A stretch of 64,000 bases of DNA from positions 1-64,000 of the forward strand of contig CAVVOX010000004.1 of NCBI GenBank assembly GCA_963749875.1, written 5' to 3'. The translations under genes and the position numbers were made by a program. Positions 55,101-62,902 of the stretch are shown here, in pieces. Positions within the stretch are counted from its first letter, which is position 1. Every line of letters begins with the position of its first letter. The notes under the pieces are model-generated. The model had not been told where the DNA came from. It searched no databases and saw only the letters and a list, made by a program, of their open reading frames with translations. This DNA comes from JAHQVI01 sp963749875 (lineage in GTDB: Bacteria; Pseudomonadota; Alphaproteobacteria; Rhizobiales; Rhodomicrobiaceae).

Positions 55101-56638
55101 GTCGGCGGCGGGAGGCTGCGCCGATCGACCTTGCCGCTGGTCATGACGGGCAAGTCCTCGACGATGTCGAGATACATCGGCATCATATAATCGGGGACTC
55201 GGCCACGCAGCAAATCAGCGACTGAATTACGATCAAGATCGCCCTTTCCGGCATCGAGCACAACATAGCCTGCAAGTTCCTTCAGGCCCTCGTCTTCGAA
55301 GACCGTCACCGCCGCTGCCTTGATGTCAGCATGCTCAACCAGCACCGCTTCGATCTCGGATAGCTCGACGCGGAAGCCGCGAATCTTGATCTGTCCATCC
55401 ATGCGGCCGAGGAATTGATACTCGCCGTTTTCAGTGACGCGAACCAGGTCGCGCGTCCCATACAGGCGCTCCGGCGGCCCATCGCTACCTTCAGGCCGGT
55501 ATTCGATGAAGCATTGATTCGTGAGTTCGGGCAAATTCATATAGCCGCGCGCAACCGCCGGCCCGCCGACGAAGAGCTGTCCGCTTTCTCCGGGCCCGAC
55601 CTCCCTGAGCTCTTCGTCGAGCACATACGTCGTATAGCCTGGCATGGGACCGCCGATCGTAACGACCGCGCCCGGTCGACACTCCCAGTAGGTGGCAACG
55701 ACGGTCGCTTCGGTCGGGCCGTAAGTGTTCAGCATGCGCCTGCCCTGCGTTGCCCATCGCGTTACCAGCTCAGGCGGGCAAGCCTCGCCGCCGAGGACCA
55801 GAGTCCGTACGGAAGCGAGCTCACTGTCGATCATCGACAGGAATGTCGGCACCGTCGAGAAATAAGTGATGTTGTATCGCGTAATGAATTCGACGACGTC
55901 GGCGGGCGAACGCGTGATCTCCTCCGTTGGCACGACAAGCGTGCCGCCGGTCGCGAATGCGGCCCAGATCTCTTCGACGGACGCATCGAAGGAAATCGAG
56001 AACCCTTGATAGATGCGGTCTTCGGACGTGACTTGATAGACGGGCGTGAGTGTTTCCACAAAGGCCGCTGCATTGCGATGCTCGAGCATGACGCCTTTCG
56101 GGCGACCTGTCGATCCGGATGTATAGATGACGTAACAGAGATTGGCCGGTGTCAAATCGGCATCCTTGGGCAGCCGCTCGCCGGACTCTGCCGCAATTGC
56201 CTCGCCGTCCCGATCCAGGCGCAGTATTGTTGGCTCGATTTGTCCGTCAATGTCATCTCCGAGCGCACCTTCACTTACAAAGGCGCGGGCACCCGAATCG
56301 CTCAGAATGTCCCTGATACGCTCCAGCGGGAAGCGCGGATCGATCGGAATATAGCCGGCGCCGGCCTTGAGAATGCCGAGCATGGTCGCAAACATGCGCT
56401 GCGATTTTTTCAGGTAGATTGCGACCAGGTCGCCGCTTGCCACACCGCGACGCTGCAACGCTCGTGCGATTTGATTGGCGTAGCACTCAAGCTCGGCATA
56501 GGTGAGCGATTCATCGCCAAAGCAGATCGCCGGGTGATCCGCGCGCAACGGCACCTGGCGCTCAAAATATTCATGCAATAGCGGACAAATTGGCTGGTTG
56601 CCGGTGTGGTCCGAGAAATCCGCACGCGGGGTCTGCAT
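52145..56638 (-). CDS. Pls/PosA-family non-ribosomal peptide synthetase
   Basis: A 1497-residue membrane-bound synthetase. Residues ~20-510 form an adenylation domain with YTSGSTGRPKGVMLEH (A3), NTYGPTEATV (A5), YGTRDLVR and GRMDGQIKIRGFRVE (A7-A8) and SGKVDR (A10, Lys503). Residues ~525-605 are a carrier domain with the phosphopantetheine Ser561 in LQGHSL. Residues ~634-1340 contain three modules, each two membrane helices followed by left-handed-beta-helix text, as in epsilon-poly-lysine synthetase. Residues 1345-1497 add a duplicated helical domain not expected here. The pocket reads D218 A219 E222 S261 V281 G283 T305 V313 V314 K503; the Glu could hold a basic side chain. No thioesterase or classical condensation domain is present. 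ATG 56638 follows AGGGAGAG. A cationic isopeptide polymer is the likely but unproven product. Confidence 0.9.
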   Translation of the reverse strand: MQTPRADFSDHTGNQPICPLLHEYFERQVPLRADHPAICFGDESLTYAELECYANQIARALQRRGVASGDLVAIYLKKSQRMFATMLGILKAGAGYIPIDPRFPLERIRDILSDSGARAFVSEGALGDDIDGQIEPTILRLDRDGEAIAAESGERLPKDADLTPANLCYVIYTSGSTGRPKGVMLEHRNAAAFVETLTPVYQVTSEDRIYQGFSISFDASVEEIWAAFATGGTLVVPTEEITRSPADVVEFITRYNITYFSTVPTFLSMIDSELASVRTLVLGGEACPPELVTRWATQGRRMLNTYGPTEATVVATYWECRPGAVVTIGGPMPGYTTYVLDEELREVGPGESGQLFVGGPAVARGYMNLPELTNQCFIEYRPEGSDGPPERLYGTRDLVRVTENGEYQFLGRMDGQIKIRGFRVELSEIEAVLVEHADIKAAAVTVFEDEGLKELAGYVVLDAGKGDLDRNSVADLLRGRVPDYMMPMYLDIVEDLPVMTSGKVDRRSLPPPTTLLTEHNRSVVAPENELEQQIVEVWRECFRVSAISIEDDFFADLQGHSLMAAKVTRAMRERIGLTHFSVRDIYRHSTVKELARSLEDIVGPGRKLSKGRKEIRGLTAAEEAFNSVPVRERQTVVALQAVTLLIYYGIAAAPVAYATILIASVLQGQMEWTAAAEQATIVTFLAWPSMLALTIALKWLVIGRYKPGHYPVWGFYYFRWWLVTRFQPLGWPQMFAGTPLMTLYCRAMGAKVGKGVTISTPICAAFDVISIGEGSSIGAETHMLGYRVEDGMLHIAPVKIGQNCFVGMQCCLGLDTSLQDEARLDDMSLLNDGEVIPAGEGRRGIPAKPAEVAVPRGPERGARRRPILFGLLHLLLIYVMGYFLIATMIPALVLIAGAWVIGGAGLSVVAALLSVPLSLMVFVIGVIALKRLVIGRIKPGTYPLASVHYLRHWFLGFLLEDMRDILEPVYATVYLPPLFRMLGAKIGKGSEISTAMQVNPDLLEVGDGCFLADACLVGGQRIHGGVIEVLPVYIGSRTFIGNSALVPGGSVIGDDVLIGVGSTPPVGQWMVPHGSRWLGSPGFALPRTQRDTCFAQAETFEPTAAVKRARARIDALRILVPGFALMAHLVALVTIVSLAYTLLPLWAVVLIVPFAMVALVITMVASAALIKRIALGRIEPVVKPLWSRFVWFNELVNGAYEAIAAPVMEPMLGTLFVASCLRAMGCKVGKWCFLESTLFSEIDLVWIGDFASLNLGATVQTHLFEDRVFKADYLRIGTGCSVGNMAVVLYDTRMQRGASLAPMSVLMKGDLLPESMRWQGVPCEPMSDPQALSATQIDGKRVARLMPETLEAVEAALANSIGPLAQLIVRKISEKTTNPDQLLAALSEQILSESEARRFRQEAEIVLRGDKAVAAVQLDATLSGTDVQVAGDALVQFVGPFANVLARKLAEDASGRGDYYQQLAEAIPDEDQRAHFLAKMKKHSLFVASLACLDGAS

Positions 56639-56705
56639 ATCACTCTCCCTAAACATTCTCTGCAATGCAAACGTCCCACACCGGGTCCGGGACTCTTCAG
56701 AAATT

Positions 56706-57470
56706 TTATTGAATGTGGTTGCTCCTCGCGACCGATACACAAAATATACCATGCCCGCTTTCCGTAAACCAAGTCTCGAAACGGGTTTCGCGCGCGTGCT
56801 CTTCTGTCCCGCAATATTGACCCGGCCGCGCCGGATCCGAGAGAAATTCATAGCTCGGCAGATGCGCTGAAAGGCCGATACCAATGAGCTTGGTGTAGGC
56901 CTCCTTGAGGGTCCAAAGTTTCAGCGACGCCTTTGATCGGTCGCAGGGGTCCAAACGGCCGACGATGATTTGCTCGCGGCGCGAGAGACCGGTCTCCAAT
57001 GCTTCGTTGTCGACTTCGCTGTCCAATGCTTCGATGTCGATGCCGACCAGCCGAGATTTCGAGATTGCAATCACGGATGCGCCCCGCGTATGCGAGATGG
57101 TGAAATGGACCCGGGGAAGCCCGTCGGCTATGACCAATTTGCCGTAGCTGGTCCGGACAAAGCGCCATTGCGTGGGCTGGACCTTGCCATTGAACAATTC
57201 GCTCAGCGATTTGCGCAACAACACGCGGGTGGCAATGGCGCGGCGGCGCAGTTCACGATTACGCTGCCGCGAAATATCGGCCCAATCCTGATCATCGAGG
57301 ATGTCTTCATCTCTCAAAAGAGTCGGAAAATCTTTCGCAAAAGCGAAGTGAATCTGGATATCATCATTGTACTGAAGGGGCGTCCCGGGGCCAGTCGCTT
57401 CCGCGACAGCGTCTGACTGAAAGGCAAACGGCTGGTGCGTCCTGAGGGATATATCGAGGGACAAAGACAA
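56706..57470 (-). CDS. Sfp-type 4'-phosphopantetheinyl transferase
   Basis: A 254-residue PPTase. It has the substrate-binding FTISHTRGASVIAIS, the Mg-binding VGIDIEAL near residue 149, and the catalytic LWTLKEAYTKLIGIGL near residue 190. It transfers phosphopantetheine from CoA to carrier-domain serines. It lies 67 bp upstream of the NRPS on the same strand and presumably activates Ser561 of that enzyme. The start is a TTG at 57470, supported by GGAGG eight bases upstream; no in-frame ATG is suitably placed. An N-terminal ~30 residues lack family similarity. Confidence 0.93.
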   Translation of the reverse strand: MSLSLDISLRTHQPFAFQSDAVAEATGPGTPLQYNDDIQIHFAFAKDFPTLLRDEDILDDQDWADISRQRNRELRRRAIATRVLLRKSLSELFNGKVQPTQWRFVRTSYGKLVIADGLPRVHFTISHTRGASVIAISKSRLVGIDIEALDSEVDNEALETGLSRREQIIVGRLDPCDRSKASLKLWTLKEAYTKLIGIGLSAHLPSYEFLSDPARPGQYCGTEEHARETRFETWFTESGHGIFCVSVARSNHIQ

Positions 57471-57580
57471 TGGCTGATCCTCCAGCTAGGGCGCTTTGGC
57501 TGCAGGAAGAGGGGATCGTCAACTTTGCGCAGCCAGCACTTGAGTCCCTGTTTAGGCAACATTGGCGGCTGGCTCAGTGA
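57470..57580 (+). CDS. Possible 36-residue small ORF opposite the PPTase start
   Basis: ATG at 57470 is preceded by GAGGGA at a good distance, and the peptide (MADPPARALWLQEEGIV, then NFAQPALESLFRQHWRLAQ) has a protein-like composition. It overlaps head-to-head with the TTG start of the PPTase gene by one base. It could be a small gene, a fragment of a truncated gene or chance. I do not recognise it. Confidence 0.2.
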   Translation: MADPPARALWLQEEGIVNFAQPALESLFRQHWRLAQ

Positions 57581-57885
57581 ACTGGATCACAGCCCGGAGA
57601 TCGGACTGCGAGCATCTCCTGCTCACCGTCACGCGCGTTTCGCGGAGAATAACGGACATTTCTTGGGGTGCGCCATGCGGGAGCGTCGCCCTGCTATGAC
57701 CGGCGGATAGCCGGCAAAGATCGGGGCAAGCGTATATCTGAGGAGATAGCCATGTTGCAGGGGGAGGTGCCGTAAGGGTACCATCGCCGTGATTTTTTGA
57801 GGCACCCTTGGAAATATCGGCTGAGCACCTTTGGCGCCGGCGCTAACAGTATCGGGCCAGTTATAGTCGGACGATCGGCGGCACA
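57581..57885. other. Spacer between NRPS/PPTase unit and M23 gene
   Basis: About 305 bp with no convincing coding frame. It should hold promoters for the divergent PPTase-NRPS unit and the M23-like gene. GGGGGAGGTGCC near 57759 and an ATG-like start follow no sustained frame. Confidence 0.4.
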
Positions 57886-58662
57886 ATGCGAACAACGTTC
57901 ATCTGGGCCGCGGCGAGGTGGTATGCGCTTTCTTCTGCAATCGGCCTGACATTATTCGGCAATTCTTTGATGGCAGTGCGCGCAGATAGCCCCCCTAGAA
58001 AGGGGTACGGGATTACCAAAACCGGTTTGTATCCGATCTACCCGCGTGAATATTCTTGCAGCCCGCTGACATCCCTATACGCAAGCTACCGTGACGTTGA
58101 TGGTTCACGCCGCAGCGAGCCGCACTCCGGCGTCGATGGAGGCCGCTTGGGCGAAGCGGTGCTTGCGCCGGCTGACGGTACGGTCGAAGCGGTCTGGAAA
58201 GCCAATTGGGGCTGGGGTAGCGAAGGTGCGCTGCTCATTCGCCACTCGCGCGGGGATCTTAATCTGCGTACTGGCCCACCGTTTTATTATTCAGAATTCA
58301 ACCACTTGAAATACCGCGATGTCCGCCACTTGAAAACTGGTCAGCGGGTCAAACGGGGACAGCCGATCGGGATCGTCGACCGCCCGGGTGGCAAAGCAAG
58401 ATATTTGCCTGAAGTTCATTGGGAAGTGTACGAGGTCACGAACGACGAAACGATCGAATGGAGCGTCGGAGATTACGGAACGCGATATTGGACCAACGAG
58501 GCGTCGCGGTTAATCGACCCGCTCTATCTACTGTCTCGCAATGCAGCGCGCCCCTCCGGCCGTGGCGTAAGATTGGTGCCGTTTGACGCGTCCATCGACT
58601 ACAGCCAGTTCCGCGGCTTCACCTACATTTTGCCGTGTCGACGCAAATTGGACAAACCGTGA
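57886..58662 (+). CDS. Secreted M23/LytM-like peptidase-domain protein
   Basis: A 258-residue protein with an N-terminal hydrophobic export signal (WYALSSAIGLTLFGNSLMAVRA). The LytM fold is indicated by HSGVDGGRLGEAVLAPADGTV, with the zinc ligands of HxxxD, and later GQRVKRGQPIGIVDRPG and VHWEVYEV. In active M23 enzymes the last motif is HxH; here it is E-V-H, so the first His, a catalytic residue, is replaced by Glu. It could be a catalytically altered endopeptidase or a scaffold. It is divergent from the NRPS unit, and a role in wall remodelling for polymer export or resistance is only a guess. Confidence 0.75.
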   Translation: MRTTFIWAAARWYALSSAIGLTLFGNSLMAVRADSPPRKGYGITKTGLYPIYPREYSCSPLTSLYASYRDVDGSRRSEPHSGVDGGRLGEAVLAPADGTVEAVWKANWGWGSEGALLIRHSRGDLNLRTGPPFYYSEFNHLKYRDVRHLKTGQRVKRGQPIGIVDRPGGKARYLPEVHWEVYEVTNDETIEWSVGDYGTRYWTNEASRLIDPLYLLSRNAARPSGRGVRLVPFDASIDYSQFRGFTYILPCRRKLDKP

Positions 58663-59126
58663 TTCATGCTCCGAAGGGAGCTTGGCGTGGGCGGCATTGA
58701 GAAATGCGCTCAAAATCCGGCCTGCCGGAAGCTCGTGTGCAGGCCGTGAATGAGCTGGCAAAATGGTTTCTGGCGTTTACTTCGGCTGATCCGACAGCGC
58801 ATGCTTTCAACGGAGGTCCGTCAAATAAGCTCTGATTAAATCCGGTTTTCCGTTTGTCATCCCGCGCCAATGCGCTTGCTAAACTGATAAACGATGAGTT
58901 CGGAACGCTTTGTTGGGGGGCACGCCATTGTGAATCCCAAGGCACCACCATTATGGCACGTCTGCGGAGGTACCAGGGATCCTTTAGAAGCAGTTCCATT
59001 GCAGTTTCTTACTTTGCTTAGCTTAGCTTAGCTTAGCAATTGCATGGACACTGAAAACGGGTAGCGTCCAGAAAAATCCAGACGCCATTATATTTTGATG
59101 GGCGTCAAGCCGAAATCCGGTTCAAC
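58663..59126. other. 464-bp spacer with GCTTA tandem repeat
   Basis: Contains four perfect tandem copies of GCTTA at 59016-59035. A 43-codon plus-strand frame (58704-58835, RSKSGLPEARVQAVNELAKW) reads somewhat protein-like and may be the remnant of a lost gene, but has no clear ribosome site. Nothing else is recognised. Confidence 0.35.
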
Positions 59127-59474
59127 TTATTCGTCGGGATTCTCTTCGTCCGGACCGGATAACTGGGCGCAAACATTTTCGTATTTGGGATTTGTTATTT
59201 TGACGTATCCTGGCCGTAGATCCCGACGCAAGACGTATAGCTGGGAGTCCGGCATCATGTAATAATACCCCTCCTCCATTCTGATTGGGATCGGGCAAAG
59301 CGCAACCTTGCCGCCGACGTTATCGACTTGACTGTCACGCACCATCTTTTCCCCGTCAAAATCATAAAGCCATGAGGAGCCTTTTAAAGTCATCTCCCAC
59401 ACTGTGGCCCCGACAGCGGTTGGCACTAAGTATAAACACAGTGATAACGTAGCAACTGCACCCCATCTTGACAT
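59127..59474 (-). CDS. Small secreted protein, unknown family
   Basis: A 115-residue protein with a Sec signal peptide (RWGAVATLSLCLYLVPTAVGA). The mature part begins TVWEMTLKGSSWLYDFDGEK and has two cysteines (ALCPIPIR, ENVCAQL) that could form a disulfide, plus an acidic tail. GGAGGC six bases before ATG 59474 fixes the start. I do not recognise the family. It is an island gene and may act in the periplasm with the neighbouring M23-like protein. Confidence 0.7.
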   Translation of the reverse strand: MSRWGAVATLSLCLYLVPTAVGATVWEMTLKGSSWLYDFDGEKMVRDSQVDNVGGKVALCPIPIRMEEGYYYMMPDSQLYVLRRDLRPGYVKITNPKYENVCAQLSGPDEENPDE

Positions 59475-59735
59475 GCTACCGCCTCCGATTCTTGCACTTA
59501 CAAAAAAATATTTGTACCATTTTACGACACGGCCAAGCAATCACATCAAGCCTTGTTGAAGTGAGCAAGTCTCGATCTTTTCCTCCACAGCGTGGTGTCT
59601 GCTATTCGGGGACCACATGTGCAGATTGGGTCCTCAAGTTATTTTTGTATTATTCATGTCGTGGAGACAAAAATTAACTGGTATCAGCCGACATCCACCA
59701 GATGAACAGTCTCGTTGGCGTGATGATGCGCGCAT

Positions 59736-60270
59736 TAGCGGGTTTGGGCAATAGCTGATGGCGGCTGTGGCCGGAGTTCGGCGATCAGCCGCAGCACCTC
59801 GGCGAACATCGTTCGCGGGATCAAGACCTCGGACCGCTCGCGGCCTGATAGCGGAAGCTGGCATGGAAACGCCGCACACGGTTGGGAGGCCACCCGACTG
59901 GGCGCCGGAGCAGATAGCCGATCTTCTCCTGGAGGACCTGGTTGGCGGGAAGCCGGATCGCATACTTGATCCCCTCGGCTTCCAGGAACTCGTACCCCCC
60001 CCCCGGCATGGCGAAGGCGGCATCGGCACGGAAATAGAGGCGCGAGACTTTACCGTGATAGCGCGCCACGACCCGCCCAACCACGCTCTGCCAACCATCG
60101 GCGAGCACGTCGCCCGCCATGGCGCTGAGACCTAGGGCATCGTCAAGCTCGCGATAGGCGAGCAGCCCGGCGTCCGATGTTATCCGGCAACCATGGAACT
60201 TAAGCTTTAGCCGCCGGTCGAAATCGAGCCGAAGAGGGCCATCGACCAATTCATCCGCTGGGTTCTCCAT
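59736..60270 (-). pseudogene. IS1380-family transposase remnant with internal deletions
   Basis: The N-terminus (KFHGCRITSDAGLLAYRELDDALGLS) is joined directly to a mid-protein segment (RLYFRADAAFAMPGGGYEFL, IKYAIRLPANQVLQEKIGYLL), and a last piece gives the C-terminal VLIPRTMFAEVLRLIAELRP in another frame. Large parts between are missing. It differs from the intact IS1380-family copy at 17.5-19.2 kb, so it is a separate, older insertion. A run of ten C at about 59995-60005 lies inside. Confidence 0.75.
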
Positions 60271-60424
60271 GACGGCCTCGCGCGATCTGCTTCAAGTCAT
60301 TGATCATAACAACTGAATCGCCACAAACCCGCAGCAGATTACTGCTTCATCCGGAGAATGCGGGATTAAGGCAATCCGCTCCACGCACCGCAAATTATGA
60401 GAGGGCAGCAGCAGCATCGACGCA

Positions 60425-61654
60425 TTAGCCGGCTACCAACTCCTGGTCCCCAGCGGACCGCGCTGCCAATGTCGACTTGTTCTGGAAAGCCGCGCCTTCA
60501 TAATAGGCGCGGCCTTTTCTTCTCACTTTTCTCCCGCCCATTCCCGCATGGACTTTGGTGAATCGCCGTCCAAACATTTGCGGCGTTAGAGGCTGCAGAT
60601 GCTGGCTTACGCACCAATCACGAAAATCTCTGAAAGCATCCTCGGCCTGGATCATTCCCGTGCTGACGATATCCAGACGATCCAAAGCCCAGCGCGTAAC
60701 GAGATCGTCGGACATGTTGGCAATTTCGAGTGGATAACCCGCCTTCGATGCCAACCGTCTTTCAGCGTGTGACGTCACCTGAGCCAGTTCCATTGACGCC
60801 TTCGCTTCCTGCTCTGCATCTGAGCGGCAGGACGCAAGGATTGTAAGAGTGAAGCCCAGCGCGCTCCCGAATTCGATAAGAGCCGCGATCATCAACTCGA
60901 TTATTGTGCGGACTGCTTCCTCATCAATTCCGGTGATCTGGTTCAGTGTCGCCGACTGCGGATCCGCCACTGCGGCGGTTTGCGGCAATTTAGATAACGC
61001 TCTTCGATCCGCTAACAGATCCGCTTCAAGCAACGCGGCTTCCTTCGCAGCGGCGAGTTCTTTGCGCAACCGGTCAACTTTGGGGCAGATCTCACTTGTC
61101 ACCGGACCGTTGATGACCTTGCAGTCGTCAGTGCCGGGTGTTCGGAGAAAGCTGTCGATTTCCGCCTCAACGACCCTTTCAGGGCGGGGCGTTCCGAGGC
61201 AACTCAATCGATTTTCAACGCGGATAATCTTCGCTGCCCACGCTTTCCTGCTATTGATCGAGCTATCTTGCGAAGCGACGGTGTAACTGCGGGTATCGGC
61301 CGCAAATCCAAGCGCTGCGGAGATCGAATATATCATTGCAGCGAGCCAAAACGCCGCCCCTGCCCCGGCAAATATCGGGTTCGCTTTCCGCCACAGCATC
61401 ACCACCATCAATGGCAACGCGATCTTCATGAGATCGGCTGCAATAGAAAGCGTTCCGTAAATGACGCGGTCGAATGGCGTGCTGGCGAGTGAAATACCGA
61501 AGCGCAGATTGGCCGCAATGGGCACGAATGCGAACCCGGCCGCAGCAATGAAACCGGTGCCAAGCATCATGCGCTGACTCAGGTCATGCTGTTGGAATTG
61601 CATACGAAGGGTCGGCTGCATCTTCGGAAACGTCTCTGGATCGCGAGGCTCCAC
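60425..61654 (-). CDS. Membrane protein with primase-like C-terminal segment
   Basis: A 409-residue protein. The N-terminal ~130 residues contain four hydrophobic helices (MMLGTGFIAAAGFAFVPIAA, LMKIALPLMVVMLW, FAGAGAAFWLAAMIYSIS). A periplasmic or coiled segment follows with several Cys, then one more helical hydrophobic stretch near residue 260. The C-terminus (DAFRDFRDWCVSQHLQPLTPQMFGRRF and GRAYYEGAAF) resembles the DNA-binding tail of phage P4/D5-type primases. Such chimeras occur in rhizobial mobile elements, and the function is unknown. It is the last gene before attR. Confidence 0.6.
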   Translation of the reverse strand: MEPRDPETFPKMQPTLRMQFQQHDLSQRMMLGTGFIAAAGFAFVPIAANLRFGISLASTPFDRVIYGTLSIAADLMKIALPLMVVMLWRKANPIFAGAGAAFWLAAMIYSISAALGFAADTRSYTVASQDSSINSRKAWAAKIIRVENRLSCLGTPRPERVVEAEIDSFLRTPGTDDCKVINGPVTSEICPKVDRLRKELAAAKEAALLEADLLADRRALSKLPQTAAVADPQSATLNQITGIDEEAVRTIIELMIAALIEFGSALGFTLTILASCRSDAEQEAKASMELAQVTSHAERRLASKAGYPLEIANMSDDLVTRWALDRLDIVSTGMIQAEDAFRDFRDWCVSQHLQPLTPQMFGRRFTKVHAGMGGRKVRRKGRAYYEGAAFQNKSTLAARSAGDQELVAG

Positions 61655-61802
61655 GAATTATACCGGCCCAGATTCTGTCGTGCTATTCTATGCGGGGATT
61701 TTGCGGAGATCGGTGGCGAACTGTGCAGCATTGTGATGAAGAAGTTGCAACGGGCATCTGACTAAGTGATTGATATTACTTACTTTACTGGAGCGTCACC
61801 GT

Positions 61803-61869
61803 ACTGAAAATCCGCGTGTCGGTGGTTCAATTCCGCCCCTGGGCATCAGCAATTTTAATGACTTGGCTG
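61803..61869 (+). repeat. attR: degenerate copy of tRNA-Phe 3' half
   Basis: Starts ACTGAAAATCCGCG and ends AATGACTTGGCTG. It differs from attL at four positions, including CCA changed to TCA, so it cannot complete a tRNA. It marks the right end of the island. Confidence 0.93.
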
Positions 61870-61896
61870 ACGACCGACCAGCGCATATTGGAACGG

Positions 61897-62724
61897 TCAG
61901 CTCGCAAGGCTTTTGACGACGCCGCCGGTCGTGCGGGTGATCTCGTCGGCGGCGTGCTTGATCAGCGCGCCGAACTCCGCATCGCGCTCCGGTTTCACGC
62001 GAACCGACGGTCCCGACAGCGAGACGCCCGCCACGGGCTCGCCATAGGCATTGAAGACCGGCGCAGCGATGCAGCGCATGCCCTCGGTTCGCTCCTCATT
62101 GTCGATGGCGAAGCCGCGGCGGCGGATCGCGGCGAGTTCGGCCATGAATGCCTCACGCGTGGTGATCGCGTTCGCGGTGTAGCGCGGAAGCTCGTCCGGC
62201 AACGACGCACGCGCCCGGTCTTCCGGCAGAAATGCCATGATCGCCTTGCCGATCCCCGACGCATGGCCGGGTCCCCGCGTGCCGGGGCGGAAAAACGCGC
62301 GGATGGGCTCATGCGTTTCGACCTGGCTGATGTAGATCACCTCGCCGCGATCGAGTATGGCGAGGTTGGCGGTCTCGCCCGTCTCGCTCATGATGCGCTG
62401 CATGACGGGGCGGCTTTGCTCGGCGATGCGGGTCCGCCCGACGAAGCTCATGCCGATCCGGAAAGTCTCCAGCCCGATATGCCAAAGCTGGTTCGTCTCG
62501 TCGAACTCGACGATGCGGTGCTTCTTCAGCGTCGTGAGAATGCGGTAGCAGGTCGGAGCCGATTGTCCCCCGGCTTCGGCGATCCTGGTCAAGGACATCC
62601 CGTTGCTCGAAGCGACCGTTTTGAGCACTTCCATCGCCCGGTCGAGCGACTGGATGATCGCGTCCTGCGACTTGTCATGAAAGGCCTTGGGACGGCCGCG
62701 ATGCTTGACGGTTGCTGTGTCCAC
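61897..62724 (-). CDS. bhcR: IclR-family regulator BhcR
   Basis: A 275-residue IclR-type regulator. The N-terminal winged helix has AIIQSLDRAMEVLKTVA and SLTRIAEAGGQSAPTCYRILTTLKKH. The C-terminal effector domain has GHASGIGKAIMAFLPEDRA, IDNEERTEGMRCIAAPVF and VSLSGPSVRV. In Paracoccus the homologous BhcR binds glyoxylate and controls the divergent bhc genes; the same divergent arrangement with bhcA is present. The start is placed at a GTG (62724) because GAGGAG precedes it at six bases; a GTG 12 codons upstream has no such site. Confidence 0.85.
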   Translation of the reverse strand: MDTATVKHRGRPKAFHDKSQDAIIQSLDRAMEVLKTVASSNGMSLTRIAEAGGQSAPTCYRILTTLKKHRIVEFDETNQLWHIGLETFRIGMSFVGRTRIAEQSRPVMQRIMSETGETANLAILDRGEVIYISQVETHEPIRAFFRPGTRGPGHASGIGKAIMAFLPEDRARASLPDELPRYTANAITTREAFMAELAAIRRRGFAIDNEERTEGMRCIAAPVFNAYGEPVAGVSLSGPSVRVKPERDAEFGALIKHAADEITRTTGGVVKSLAS

Positions 62725-62762
62725 AGCCAGCTCCTCGCAATTTCCAAAATATGTTTTCACAG

Positions 62763-62826
62763 TCCGAAAAAATCATATCGCCTTGAATTCCATAGGGATA
62801 GTAGAATTTTTCGGATCCTGAAAAAA
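62763..62826. promoter_or_regulatory. Candidate BhcR operators between bhcR and bhcA
   Basis: TCCGAAAAAAT at 62763 is repeated in inverted form as AATTTTTCGGA at 62805. The latter continues as TTTTTC-GGATCC-TGAAAAA, a near-palindrome, followed by another AATATTTC. The AT-rich dyads lie between divergent regulator and target genes, as expected for an IclR operator. Confidence 0.55.
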
Positions 62827-62902
62827 TATTTCAAAAAAATTGTGTTTCCGCTTCCCGCAAGCTAACCTCTACAAAAGTTCCTCATCTGGTGTCGAGGAAA
62901 TC

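Noticed and set aside
59990..60010. A run of ten C bases.
   Set aside because: Lies inside a decayed transposase; probably homopolymer drift or a sequencing artefact and not a phase-variation tract, as no functional gene depends on it.
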